Shown in pieces: positions 1 to 5,899 of a stretch of 13,537 bases of DNA. The translations under genes and the position numbers were made by a program. This DNA is from Candidatus Zixiibacteriota bacterium (GTDB lineage Bacteria; Zixibacteria; MSB-5A5; SM1-73). Each line of letters begins with the position of its first letter. Position 1 is the first letter of the stretch. The notes under the pieces were generated by a model. The model did no database searches, had not been told where the DNA came from, and saw only the letters and a program-made list of their open reading frames with translations. The stretch lies in contig CP070839.1 in NCBI GenBank assembly GCA_020341875.1, forward strand, positions 2,091,199-2,104,735, in the 5' to 3' direction.

Positions 1-393
1 AATCTCACCGTCATCATCGAATTTGAGGATGGCTCGGTGGGAAGCATAATCTACACATCGGCTGGAGACACCGCCTATCCCAAGGAGAGGGTGGAGATCT
101 TCGGAGAAGGCTCGGTGGGGGTCATCGAGAATTTCCAGAAGACCTCTCTGGTCAAGAACGGAAAGAGGTCAGACTTCCGGCATCGTGGGTCAGGCAAGGG
201 GCATCGGGAAGAGGTGGAAGCGTTCATCCAAGCTCTTCGTTCCAACCAGCCCATGCCGATTAGCCCCGAGGAGCTCATCTTCACCACGTTGAGCACGTTC
301 AAGATGGTCGAGTCCTTACAGACGAACCTCCCGATGAATGTCGAATTTGCCGAGAGAAGGGAAGAGACCTCAGTTCAGGAGGAAAGTATATGA
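1..393 (+). CDS. Gfo/Idh/MocA-family oxidoreductase, C-terminal part (5' end outside window)
   Basis: The frame is open from the first base and gives 130 residues up to the TGA at 391-393, so only the C-terminal part of the protein is visible. It begins with beta-sheet strands around 'EFEDGSVGSIIYTSAGD', then 'YPKERVEIFGEGSVGVIENF', and ends with a helix (HREEVEAFIQALRSNQPMPI) followed by a 'SPEELIFTTLSTFKMVESL' helix. This order is typical of the C-terminal sheet domain of Gfo/Idh/MocA NAD(P)-dependent sugar oxidoreductases. The 'KERVEIFGEG' and 'DNF/ENFQ' spacing most resembles the bi-domain enzymes in exopolysaccharide clusters, where a zinc-type alcohol dehydrogenase is fused to a Gfo/Idh/MocA domain. 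The Rossmann part and any fused domain lie upstream, so this subtype is inferred. A role in nucleotide-sugar or polysaccharide sugar oxidation fits the neighbours. The GTG at 37 is not the real start, because homology continues upstream of it. The stop overlaps the next gene by ATGA. Confidence 0.85.
   Translation, partial: NLTVIIEFEDGSVGSIIYTSAGDTAYPKERVEIFGEGSVGVIENFQKTSLVKNGKRSDFRHRGSGKGHREEVEAFIQALRSNQPMPISPEELIFTTLSTFKMVESLQTNLPMNVEFAERREETSVQEESI
377..382 (+). promoter_or_regulatory. Ribosome binding site of the toroid-protein gene
   Basis: A perfect AGGAGG lies seven bases before the ATG at 390, inside the last codons of the upstream oxidoreductase gene. It fixes the start of the next gene. 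With the ATGA overlap it suggests that the two are translated from one message. Confidence 0.8.
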
Positions 394-1601
394 GTACAGC
401 GGACGTAAAGGAGTCCTTGGACAGGCTTCTACGGTACTGCGAAATGGAGAACTGGAAGGGGTTTGACCCTTACGACGGATTGAATACACCCTGTGCGAGT
501 GTTCTGTCTCCTGCCGGGAAAATCGGACGGATCCTGCTGATCCAGTTCTTCAAACGGTCTCCTATCAATCTCCGGAGCCTGTTTCTGATAAGGAAGGATT
601 ATAATCCCAAGGCTCTGGGGCTCTTCCTCTCGGCCGTGGTCAAGCTCTATGGCTTGTCCGGTGACGAACGACACAAACGTCTGAGTTACCGGTTCATCGA
701 TCATCTGGTGAAACACAAAAGCAGGGATTGTTACGGAGCCTGCTGGGGCTATAATTTCGACTGGCAATCCAGATCGTTTTTTCTTCCCAAGTTTACCCCC
801 ACCGTGGTCACCACCTCGTTTGTCGCTAACGCATTTCTGGATGCATACCAGGTCTTTGGTGAAGAGAGGTTTCTTGAGGTTGCCCGCAGCTCCTGCGGTT
901 TTATGCTCAACAATCTGAATCGGGTGTATCGCAAAGAAGCTCTCTGTTTCAGCTATTCACCGCTGGACCGATCCATCATTCACAACGCCAATATCCTGGG
1001 AGCACGTCTTCTCTCCAGAGTTGCGCGCGTCACCGGCGAGGAGAAGCTGAAAGGATTTGCCTCTGATTCGATTGATTTTGTGGTAAGGCATCAGAATCCT
1101 GACGGTTCCTGGTATTACGGAGAGGATTCGCACCAGCGCTGGATAGACAACTTTCACACCGGCTTCGTGCTGGATTGCCTCTATGACTGCATCGATTTGA
1201 TCCCTCGATTCGACCTTCTGCCGAATCTGGAGAAGGGCCTGAAATTCTATGCGGACAATCTCTTCTTGCCGGACGGCACCTCGAAGTACTACTACGATCG
1301 AGTCTTCCCCATAGACATACACAGCTGTGCCCAGTCGATCATAACCCTGACCAAATTCTCCTCGTCAGGCGACAGGATCAAACAGTTGAAAGACAAGGTG
1401 GTAACCTGGACCCTGAACAATATGCAGGATTCGGATGGATACTTCTATTTTCAGAAGAGGCGTCTCTTCACCAACCGAATTGCCTACATGCGCTGGTCCC
1501 AGGCTTGGATGCTCAAGGCTCTGACCTCGGTTCTGGCCGCTGAAGCAAAAGAGACCACGAAAAGCTCGCTCGTGGGAAAGACGAATGTGGTCGCCACCTG
1601 A
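390..1601 (+). CDS. Alpha/alpha-toroid protein of a polysaccharide-cluster family, function unknown
   Basis: This 403-residue protein has no signal peptide and no obvious membrane segment, so it is probably cytoplasmic. It is built of repeated helix pairs with conserved aromatic and acidic turns: 'CYGACWGYNFDWQSR' (about 114-128), 'HQNPDGSWYYGEDSHQRWID' (234-253) followed by 'NFHTGF', 'YYYDRVFPIDIHSCAQSI' (300-317), 'DSDGYFYFQKRR' (347-358) and 'RIAYMRWSQAWMLKAL' (363-378). This pattern matches an (alpha/alpha)6-toroid fold, as in terpene cyclase/prenyltransferase-like proteins, glycan epimerases and some glycoside hydrolases or lyases. Relatives are common in exopolysaccharide clusters, often next to Gfo/Idh/MocA enzymes, and carry unreliable names such as 'delta-aminolevulinic acid dehydratase'. 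Nothing here supports haem synthesis. The acidic and aromatic pocket motifs would suit a sugar substrate, but that is inference. It overlaps the upstream gene by four bases and has an ideal ribosome binding site. The last 20 residues are low in conservation-type features. Confidence 0.75.
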   Translation: MSTADVKESLDRLLRYCEMENWKGFDPYDGLNTPCASVLSPAGKIGRILLIQFFKRSPINLRSLFLIRKDYNPKALGLFLSAVVKLYGLSGDERHKRLSYRFIDHLVKHKSRDCYGACWGYNFDWQSRSFFLPKFTPTVVTTSFVANAFLDAYQVFGEERFLEVARSSCGFMLNNLNRVYRKEALCFSYSPLDRSIIHNANILGARLLSRVARVTGEEKLKGFASDSIDFVVRHQNPDGSWYYGEDSHQRWIDNFHTGFVLDCLYDCIDLIPRFDLLPNLEKGLKFYADNLFLPDGTSKYYYDRVFPIDIHSCAQSIITLTKFSSSGDRIKQLKDKVVTWTLNNMQDSDGYFYFQKRRLFTNRIAYMRWSQAWMLKALTSVLAAEAKETTKSSLVGKTNVVAT

Positions 1602-1612
1602 ATGGGGGGCTA

Positions 1613-2443
1613 ATGGATAAAATTGAACTATTCGGCTGCCCGGTGGACAGCCTGAATCTGGACCAGACCGTAAGAAGGATTGAGGTTTTCATACGAAAAC
1701 GAGAACCCAGGAGGCATTCCGCCCTGAACGCTGCTAAAATCGTCCGGATGCGAAAGGATGAAAGCTTGCGGCAGATTGTTGAAGCCTCCGATGTGGTGAG
1801 TGCGGACGGGCAGTCGGTCGTCTGGGCTTCCCGCCTGCTGGGAAAGCCTCTACCGGAGAGAGTGGCGGGGATCGATCTGATGCAGAAACTGCTGCGCATG
1901 GCGGAGACGCGTGGATATCGGATTTATCTTTTGGGAGGTACAGAGGAGGTGGTGATTAAACTAAAAGAGGTGCTGGGGCGGCAGCACCCTGGATTGAATA
2001 TCGTGGGTTGGAGGAACGGATATTTCTCCAGCCGGGAAGAGGATGATATCGTCGAAGAGATAAATGCAAAAGGGCCAGACATTCTCTTTGTAGGAATGAG
2101 CACTCCCAAGAAGGAATACTTTCTGGGGAAATATAAGGGGAGGTTGAGAGTGCCCTTCTGCATGGGAGTCGGCGGAAGCTTCGACGTGCTGAGCGGCAAA
2201 TCGAAGCGAGCCCCATACATCATGCGAAGGATGGGGCTGGAATGGTTCTACAGATTTGTGCAGGAACCAACCAGACTGTGGAAGCGCTACCTGACAACCA
2301 ACACATTGTTCCTGTTCTATCTTCTGCAGGAGAGAATTAGGCAGTCCCCGCGCCGCAAAACTCCGTTCACCAGGGCACGAGAATGCCGGTCTGATCACCA
2401 CGACCCTGTAAGTTCCGGTGCGTCGGGGAACCTTTCGGGCTGA
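1613..2443 (+). CDS. WecG/TagA/CpsF-family (GT26) glycosyltransferase
   Basis: This is a 276-residue GT26 enzyme. Family members transfer an N-acetylmannosamine-type or related sugar from a UDP-sugar to a lipid-linked first sugar, on the cytoplasmic face of the membrane. Visible landmarks are 'ALNAAKIVRMRKD' (37-49, with N39), 'SADGQSVVWASRLLGKPLPERVAGIDL' split around D65 and R83, 'YLLGGT' (105-110), 'FVGMSTPKKE' (159-168), 'GVGGSFDVLSGKSKRAP' (185-201) and the C-terminal 'LEWFYRFVQEPTRLWKRYL' (209-227). N39, D65 and R83 sit where the family's proposed active-site residues are, from my memory of TagA structural work. K167 replaces the glutamine seen in many members. The C-terminal helix rich in arginine and aromatics is the membrane-associating appendage. 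After about residue 242 the tail is unlike the family and polar. The start is the ATG 11 bases after the previous stop, behind a G-run rather than a classic ribosome site. The acceptor and exact sugar cannot be read from the sequence. Confidence 0.93.
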   Translation: MDKIELFGCPVDSLNLDQTVRRIEVFIRKREPRRHSALNAAKIVRMRKDESLRQIVEASDVVSADGQSVVWASRLLGKPLPERVAGIDLMQKLLRMAETRGYRIYLLGGTEEVVIKLKEVLGRQHPGLNIVGWRNGYFSSREEDDIVEEINAKGPDILFVGMSTPKKEYFLGKYKGRLRVPFCMGVGGSFDVLSGKSKRAPYIMRRMGLEWFYRFVQEPTRLWKRYLTTNTLFLFYLLQERIRQSPRRKTPFTRARECRSDHHDPVSSGASGNLSG

Positions 2444-2474
2444 GGCGGGAGCGGTTACGCCGACGGCGCCTCAG
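2440..2474 (+). terminator. Candidate terminator hairpin at the GT26 stop codon
   Basis: CTGAGGCG (2440-2447) and CGCCTCAG (2467-2474) form a perfect 8-bp GC-rich stem. The 19-base loop can fold a small inner stem (GCG 2451-2453 with CGC 2458-2460). A pyrimidine-rich run with scattered T follows (2477-2491) rather than a pure T-tract, so termination may be partial. The TGA stop codon (2441-2443) lies inside the left arm. It fits the end of the oxidoreductase-toroid-GT26 transcript. Confidence 0.5.
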
Positions 2475-2537
2475 GACTCTCTCTTCCTGTTAAGGTAATC
2501 CTGAAAATGCCGAATACATACGATGGATACCGCCTTA

Positions 2538-2566
2538 TTGACGTCCCCGTAATTCTACTGCGAATT
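2538..2566 (+). promoter_or_regulatory. Weak promoter candidate upstream of the Wzi-like gene
   Basis: The 210-base gap after the GT26 gene holds no gene that I can support. A TTGACG box (2538-2543) is a good -35 match, but the hexamer 17 bases downstream (CGAATT, 2561-2566) is a poor -10. A separate promoter is reasonable because of the gap and the upstream hairpin, but its exact place is uncertain. Confidence 0.15.
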
Positions 2567-2639
2567 CAAGCTTTGTTTTGGAGACAATTTCATCGTGGAT
2601 TCCCAATAGAGCAGAGCAAATCGGACTGAACCTCTTACT

Positions 2640-2646
2640 GGAGGAG
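2640..2646 (+). promoter_or_regulatory. Ribosome binding site of the Wzi-like gene
   Basis: GGAGGAG lies seven bases before the ATG at 2654. The ATG is followed at once by a signal peptide, so both observations support this start. Confidence 0.8.
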
Positions 2647-2653
2647 AGCAAAG

Positions 2654-4243
2654 ATGAAATCCATTTCGCGTCTGGTGGTCGTCTTGGCCTTATTGGCCGT
2701 TAACGTCTCTTGGGCGGGCATGATGGAAACGGTTCCGACAGGAGAAGAGGTCTACAGATGGGTATACGAATACTTAGACGAGCTTTATGCCCGCGGACTT
2801 ATCAGCGATTTGCATGTGGGTACCAGGCCCTATTTCAGGGGGAAGGTTGCCCATGAGCTTCGCTCTCTTCGGGGAAAAATCGACGAAGGGATGCTTTCCC
2901 TGGCGTGGCCGGAGGAGTATCTGCTTGAGGAGTTGGAAAAGGAATTCTCCGGTGAGATCAGTCAATTGATGTCAGGGGAAACCTCAGCAGATGGCGGCCA
3001 GATACGGAAAACCTTCTCCTGGGGGCTGGACTTCGAGGAGGGGTCAAGTTTTAAGGCCAGCGAAAAAGCGGCCTTTCGGGAGACCTTCTGCCCTTACGTT
3101 AAGGCCCAGATCGGTCCTAATTTCTTCGCCTGCACGCGGTATACGTTAGACGAGAGTTTGGCCAAGGATTCCGATTACGACGGAAAGGTGTGGAGAGGAT
3201 TTGCCGGAGACGCGGCCCAGGCTTACCTGGCGTTCAACCTACCCTACCTCAAGATGCTGCTGGGCCGGGAGAGAGTCGCCTGGGGACAGAAGCCTGCCGG
3301 AGGGTTGATCCTGTCGGAGAACGCCTTCCCCTTAGACATGCTCAAGATTCAGGGGGGATGGGGGGTCTTTCAGGTAAGCTCCTTTATCGCTTTCTTGTCT
3401 TCTATCCAGAAGGCGGATTCATCCGGGGAGATCGCCCGCGAGAACCGCTATATTTCCGGCCACAGAATAAGCCTGAACCTTTTTTCAAAAATACAGTTAG
3501 GTCTCTCCGAGACTGTAATCTACGGAGGGGAAGATCGTCAGGTGGAAGCATACTACCTTAATCCCCTTCTATGGTATCACGGCGCCCAGATGAATGAGAA
3601 AAGAGACGACAACACCTTCTTTGCCTTCGACTTCAATCTCCGGCCCAAGCGGGACGTTCTTCTCTACGGAGAGTTCTTGATAGACGACCTTCAGATTGAG
3701 AAAAAATCGCAGGGCGACAAAGAACCCAATGAGCTGGCCTACTTCGGGGGGCTATCCGTTCTGGATCCCTTCGGCCTGCGCGCTACTGAGATCAACGCGG
3801 AGTATATGCGCATCAACAATTGGACTTACAACCAGGTGGAGGAGAGAAACCGTTATCTTAACCGAAATAGACTGCTGGGAAATCCTCTGGGGCCGGATAC
3901 AGACCGGATCAGACTCAGCTTTTCCCGCTGGCTAAGGAGAGGACTGAAATCGACGCTGAGCTATCAGAAAACAAGGAGCGGGGAGGGGAGCGTGAACTCT
4001 CCCTGGAGTCAGCCCTGGATGACTGCCCAGGGGGAATATAAGGAGAAATTTCCCAGCGGAGTGGTGGAGACTGAGGACAACTTCGGCCTGACCCTGCAAT
4101 ATCGTTATTCCAATGCTCTCAGCTGCAAGCTCATGTGGGATTATCTCGCCTTCGCCAATTACCAGAACATAGAAAACCGCGAGGAGGACTATAACCAGGT
4201 CAGCCTGAATCTGAGCTACCACTTCCAGGGAGTACTCTACTGA
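2654..4243 (+). CDS. Wzi-like capsule assembly outer-membrane beta-barrel protein
   Basis: This 529-residue protein begins with a clear signal peptide: K2, a hydrophobic core over residues 7-17, and a likely cut after SWA at residue 21. A helical N-terminal region follows (about 28-110), with the 'EVYRWVYEYLDELYARGLI' pattern common at the start of Wzi-family proteins. From about residue 120 on there are many alternating strands rich in aromatic and charged residues, including 'AYLAFNLPYLKMLLGRERVAWG' (about 190-211), 'ALSCKLMWDYLAF' and a last strand 'QVSLNLSYHF'. The chain ends in Tyr, as expected for an outer-membrane barrel. Wzi proteins bind capsular polysaccharide at the cell surface and help to anchor or organise it. 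The length fits the family. The gene lies between two glycosyl-transfer genes, which supports a role in the surface display of this cluster's product. It could instead be another outer-membrane barrel, since barrels diverge fast. Confidence 0.75.
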   Translation: MKSISRLVVVLALLAVNVSWAGMMETVPTGEEVYRWVYEYLDELYARGLISDLHVGTRPYFRGKVAHELRSLRGKIDEGMLSLAWPEEYLLEELEKEFSGEISQLMSGETSADGGQIRKTFSWGLDFEEGSSFKASEKAAFRETFCPYVKAQIGPNFFACTRYTLDESLAKDSDYDGKVWRGFAGDAAQAYLAFNLPYLKMLLGRERVAWGQKPAGGLILSENAFPLDMLKIQGGWGVFQVSSFIAFLSSIQKADSSGEIARENRYISGHRISLNLFSKIQLGLSETVIYGGEDRQVEAYYLNPLLWYHGAQMNEKRDDNTFFAFDFNLRPKRDVLLYGEFLIDDLQIEKKSQGDKEPNELAYFGGLSVLDPFGLRATEINAEYMRINNWTYNQVEERNRYLNRNRLLGNPLGPDTDRIRLSFSRWLRRGLKSTLSYQKTRSGEGSVNSPWSQPWMTAQGEYKEKFPSGVVETEDNFGLTLQYRYSNALSCKLMWDYLAFANYQNIENREEDYNQVSLNLSYHFQGVLY

Positions 4244-4247
4244 TTCC

Positions 4248-4270
4248 CGGGCGACAGCGCGAGCCGCCCG
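4248..4270 (+). other. Short GC hairpin between the Wzi-like and sugar transferase genes
   Basis: CGGGCG (4248-4253) and CGCCCG (4265-4270) can form a 6-bp stem with an 11-base loop, five bases after the Wzi-like stop codon. There is no T-tract behind it. It could stabilise the upstream message or weaken read-through, but it may be chance in GC-rich DNA. Confidence 0.3.
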
Positions 4271-4304
4271 TGCGTTGCCGATCTACCCAAGAAGAAGGGG
4301 GCGT

Positions 4305-5723
4305 ATGCTTAAACGAAATCTACCGATAATCAGAGGTCTTCACTTAGTCATTGATCTGGGCTTGACCCTCATTTCTTTCCATCTGGCTCTTCTGCTTCGG
4401 CAGGCCCTGGTAAAGACTGCCCTGTCTGATCCTTTGAACGTGTACCAGCCTTACGGGCTTTTGTTTTTCATCCTTCCCATCTGGGCGTTCTTCCTCTTTC
4501 TCAGGCGGGAGTGTTGTGAATACCGGGGTAAACCATTTCACGAGATCCTGAAGAACACCGGGGTCGTCATCCTGAAGAGCTTCGCTCTCCTTCTGGCGGT
4601 TCTTTTCTTCACCAGAGCGCTGAATCAGAGCAGGGCACTGGTCTTGATTTTCCTCGGGGTGAATTTTGGTCTTCTGCTATCCTTGAGGGGATTTGTCTCC
4701 CACCTGTTGGGTTTCTTTCGGAAGAGAGGGTACAACTTTAAAAACGTACTCATAATCGGCACCGGCGCGCTGGCAAGGGACTTCATTCGCGAAGTCAAAG
4801 GCAACCCGGAATGGGGTTTTCGCATCTTCGGACTTCTTGATTGGGATGATAGACTGAAAGGGAAATATGTGGAGGGCCTTCGGGTTACGGGAGCACTCGA
4901 AGATCTGCCGGCCATCCTGAAGAACGATCACGTGGATTATGCCGTATTTGCGGTATGCAGGAGATTCTTGAATCGAATTGAACGAAGTCTGCTCACCTGT
5001 GAAGAGATGGGGGTGCCTGCCTGTCTTCTAGCAGATTTCTTCCCCTTGAGATTTTCCCGGAAGACGGCGGGCGAGTTTCAGAAGAAGCCCGCCATAGTGT
5101 TCTCCACCGCGCCCGATTCGGGCACTTCACTGCTACTGAAACACATAAGCGACAGGCTGTTTACGCTCATAGGGATTGTCCTGCTGTCGCCTCTCATGCT
5201 GGTTTTGTCTTTCCTGGTGAAGCTGACCTCCAAGGGGCCCGTGCTCTTCAAGCAGAAAAGGTGCGGACTGAACGGGAGGAAGTTCACCATGCTTAAGTTT
5301 CGCACCATGGTGGAGAATGCCGATCAGATGAAGGATCTTCTTGCGGATAAGAATGAGATGGACGGCCCGGCCTTTAAGATAACCGACGATCCCCGCATGA
5401 CCAAGGTGGGTCACGTCTTGCGCAAACTGAGCCTAGATGAGCTTCCCCAACTCTTCAACGTGTTGCGGGGAGAGATGTCGTTGGTGGGTCCCCGGCCACC
5501 TCTGCCCAAGGAGGTGAGCCAGTATGATCCCTGGCAGAGGAGAAGACTCTCCATGAAGCCTGGTTTAACCTGCCTGTGGCAGATCAACGGTAGAAACAAC
5601 ATTGACTTCGAAAGATGGATGAAGATGGACTTGGAATACATCGACAACTGGTCCTTGTGGCTGGATACCAAGATACTCTTCAAGACCATTCCTGCGGTGA
5701 TGCTGGCAAAAGGGGCGAAATAA
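4305..5723 (+). CDS. Polyprenyl-phosphate sugar-1-phosphate transferase (WbaP-like initiating enzyme)
   Basis: This 472-residue membrane enzyme would move a sugar-1-phosphate from a UDP-sugar to undecaprenyl phosphate, the first step of repeat-unit assembly. Hydrophobic segments at about 12-32, 50-66, 88-104 and 110-128 form the N-terminal membrane domain. A soluble Rossmann-like domain follows, with 'NVLIIGTGALARDF' (147-160). A further membrane helix near 282-306 leads into the catalytic domain with 'KFTMLKFRTM' (326-335), 'LDELPQLFNVLRGEMSLVGP' (377-396) and 'PGLTCLWQINGRN' (419-431). The Asp-Glu pair in LDELPQ (378-379) is the family's catalytic dyad. The usual 'KRxxD' before the last membrane helix reads 'KHISD' here. 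I chose the ATG at 4305, just after an AAGGGGG run; a TTG at 4275 would add ten basic residues and is less likely. The gene ends the plus-strand cluster, 61 bases after the Wzi-like gene. The sugar used cannot be read from the sequence. Confidence 0.95.
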   Translation: MLKRNLPIIRGLHLVIDLGLTLISFHLALLLRQALVKTALSDPLNVYQPYGLLFFILPIWAFFLFLRRECCEYRGKPFHEILKNTGVVILKSFALLLAVLFFTRALNQSRALVLIFLGVNFGLLLSLRGFVSHLLGFFRKRGYNFKNVLIIGTGALARDFIREVKGNPEWGFRIFGLLDWDDRLKGKYVEGLRVTGALEDLPAILKNDHVDYAVFAVCRRFLNRIERSLLTCEEMGVPACLLADFFPLRFSRKTAGEFQKKPAIVFSTAPDSGTSLLLKHISDRLFTLIGIVLLSPLMLVLSFLVKLTSKGPVLFKQKRCGLNGRKFTMLKFRTMVENADQMKDLLADKNEMDGPAFKITDDPRMTKVGHVLRKLSLDELPQLFNVLRGEMSLVGPRPPLPKEVSQYDPWQRRRLSMKPGLTCLWQINGRNNIDFERWMKMDLEYIDNWSLWLDTKILFKTIPAVMLAKGAK

Positions 5724-5761
5724 GGCGAGTTCCTCCCACGAACACGGTCTAGAACGGTCTG

Positions 5762-5788
5762 CAGGAGAGGGCTGAATGCCCTCCCCTG
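5762..5788. terminator. Candidate bidirectional terminator hairpin between convergent genes
   Basis: CAGGAGAGGGC (5762-5772), loop TGAAT, then GCCCTCCCCTG (5778-5788) gives an 11-bp stem. The single imperfect pair is A-C in plus-strand RNA and G-U in minus-strand RNA, so the minus-strand hairpin is fully paired. No clear T-tract follows on either side. It lies 38 bases past the sugar transferase stop and 111 bases past the pbpC stop, where a shared terminator would be expected. Confidence 0.5.
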
Positions 5789-5819
5789 TGATTTAGGGAA
5801 ACCATCCTTTGCCATGACA

Positions 5820-5836
5820 GCGGGAATTTATCCCGC
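5820..5836. other. Second small hairpin in the convergent intergenic region
   Basis: GCGGGA (5820-5825) and TCCCGC (5831-5836) form a perfect 6-bp stem with a 5-base AT loop. It has no T-tract. Transcripts of pbpC would meet this one first and then the larger hairpin, so the two may act together. A chance occurrence is possible. Confidence 0.3.
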
Positions 5837-5899
5837 CGTGGTGAAATGCGTTGATGATCGATGGCCGAGACGAAAGCTCCCCGGGGTGGCCGGCATTGA

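Noticed and set aside
31..119. Repeated GGCTCGGTGGG at 31-41 and 109-119
   Set aside because: It encodes similar Gly-Ser-Val-Gly turns in the oxidoreductase sheet domain and is too short and isolated to be a repeat element.
390..1601. Naming the toroid protein delta-aminolevulinic acid dehydratase, as is common for its relatives
   Set aside because: It is not a TIM barrel, shows no Schiff-base lysine or metal-site motifs of that enzyme, and its helix-pair pattern and neighbours point to glycan metabolism.
2562..2573. GAATTC directly followed by AAGCTT, resembling a cloning polylinker
   Set aside because: Only these twelve bases fit; the flanks show no further linker sites and the gap reads as ordinary intergenic DNA. 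Chance is the simpler explanation.
5741..5760. Tandem AACACGGTCT / AGAACGGTCT, a possible operator or direct repeat
   Set aside because: There are only two imperfect copies, just past the end of the sugar transferase gene and away from any promoter, so there is no support for a regulatory site.
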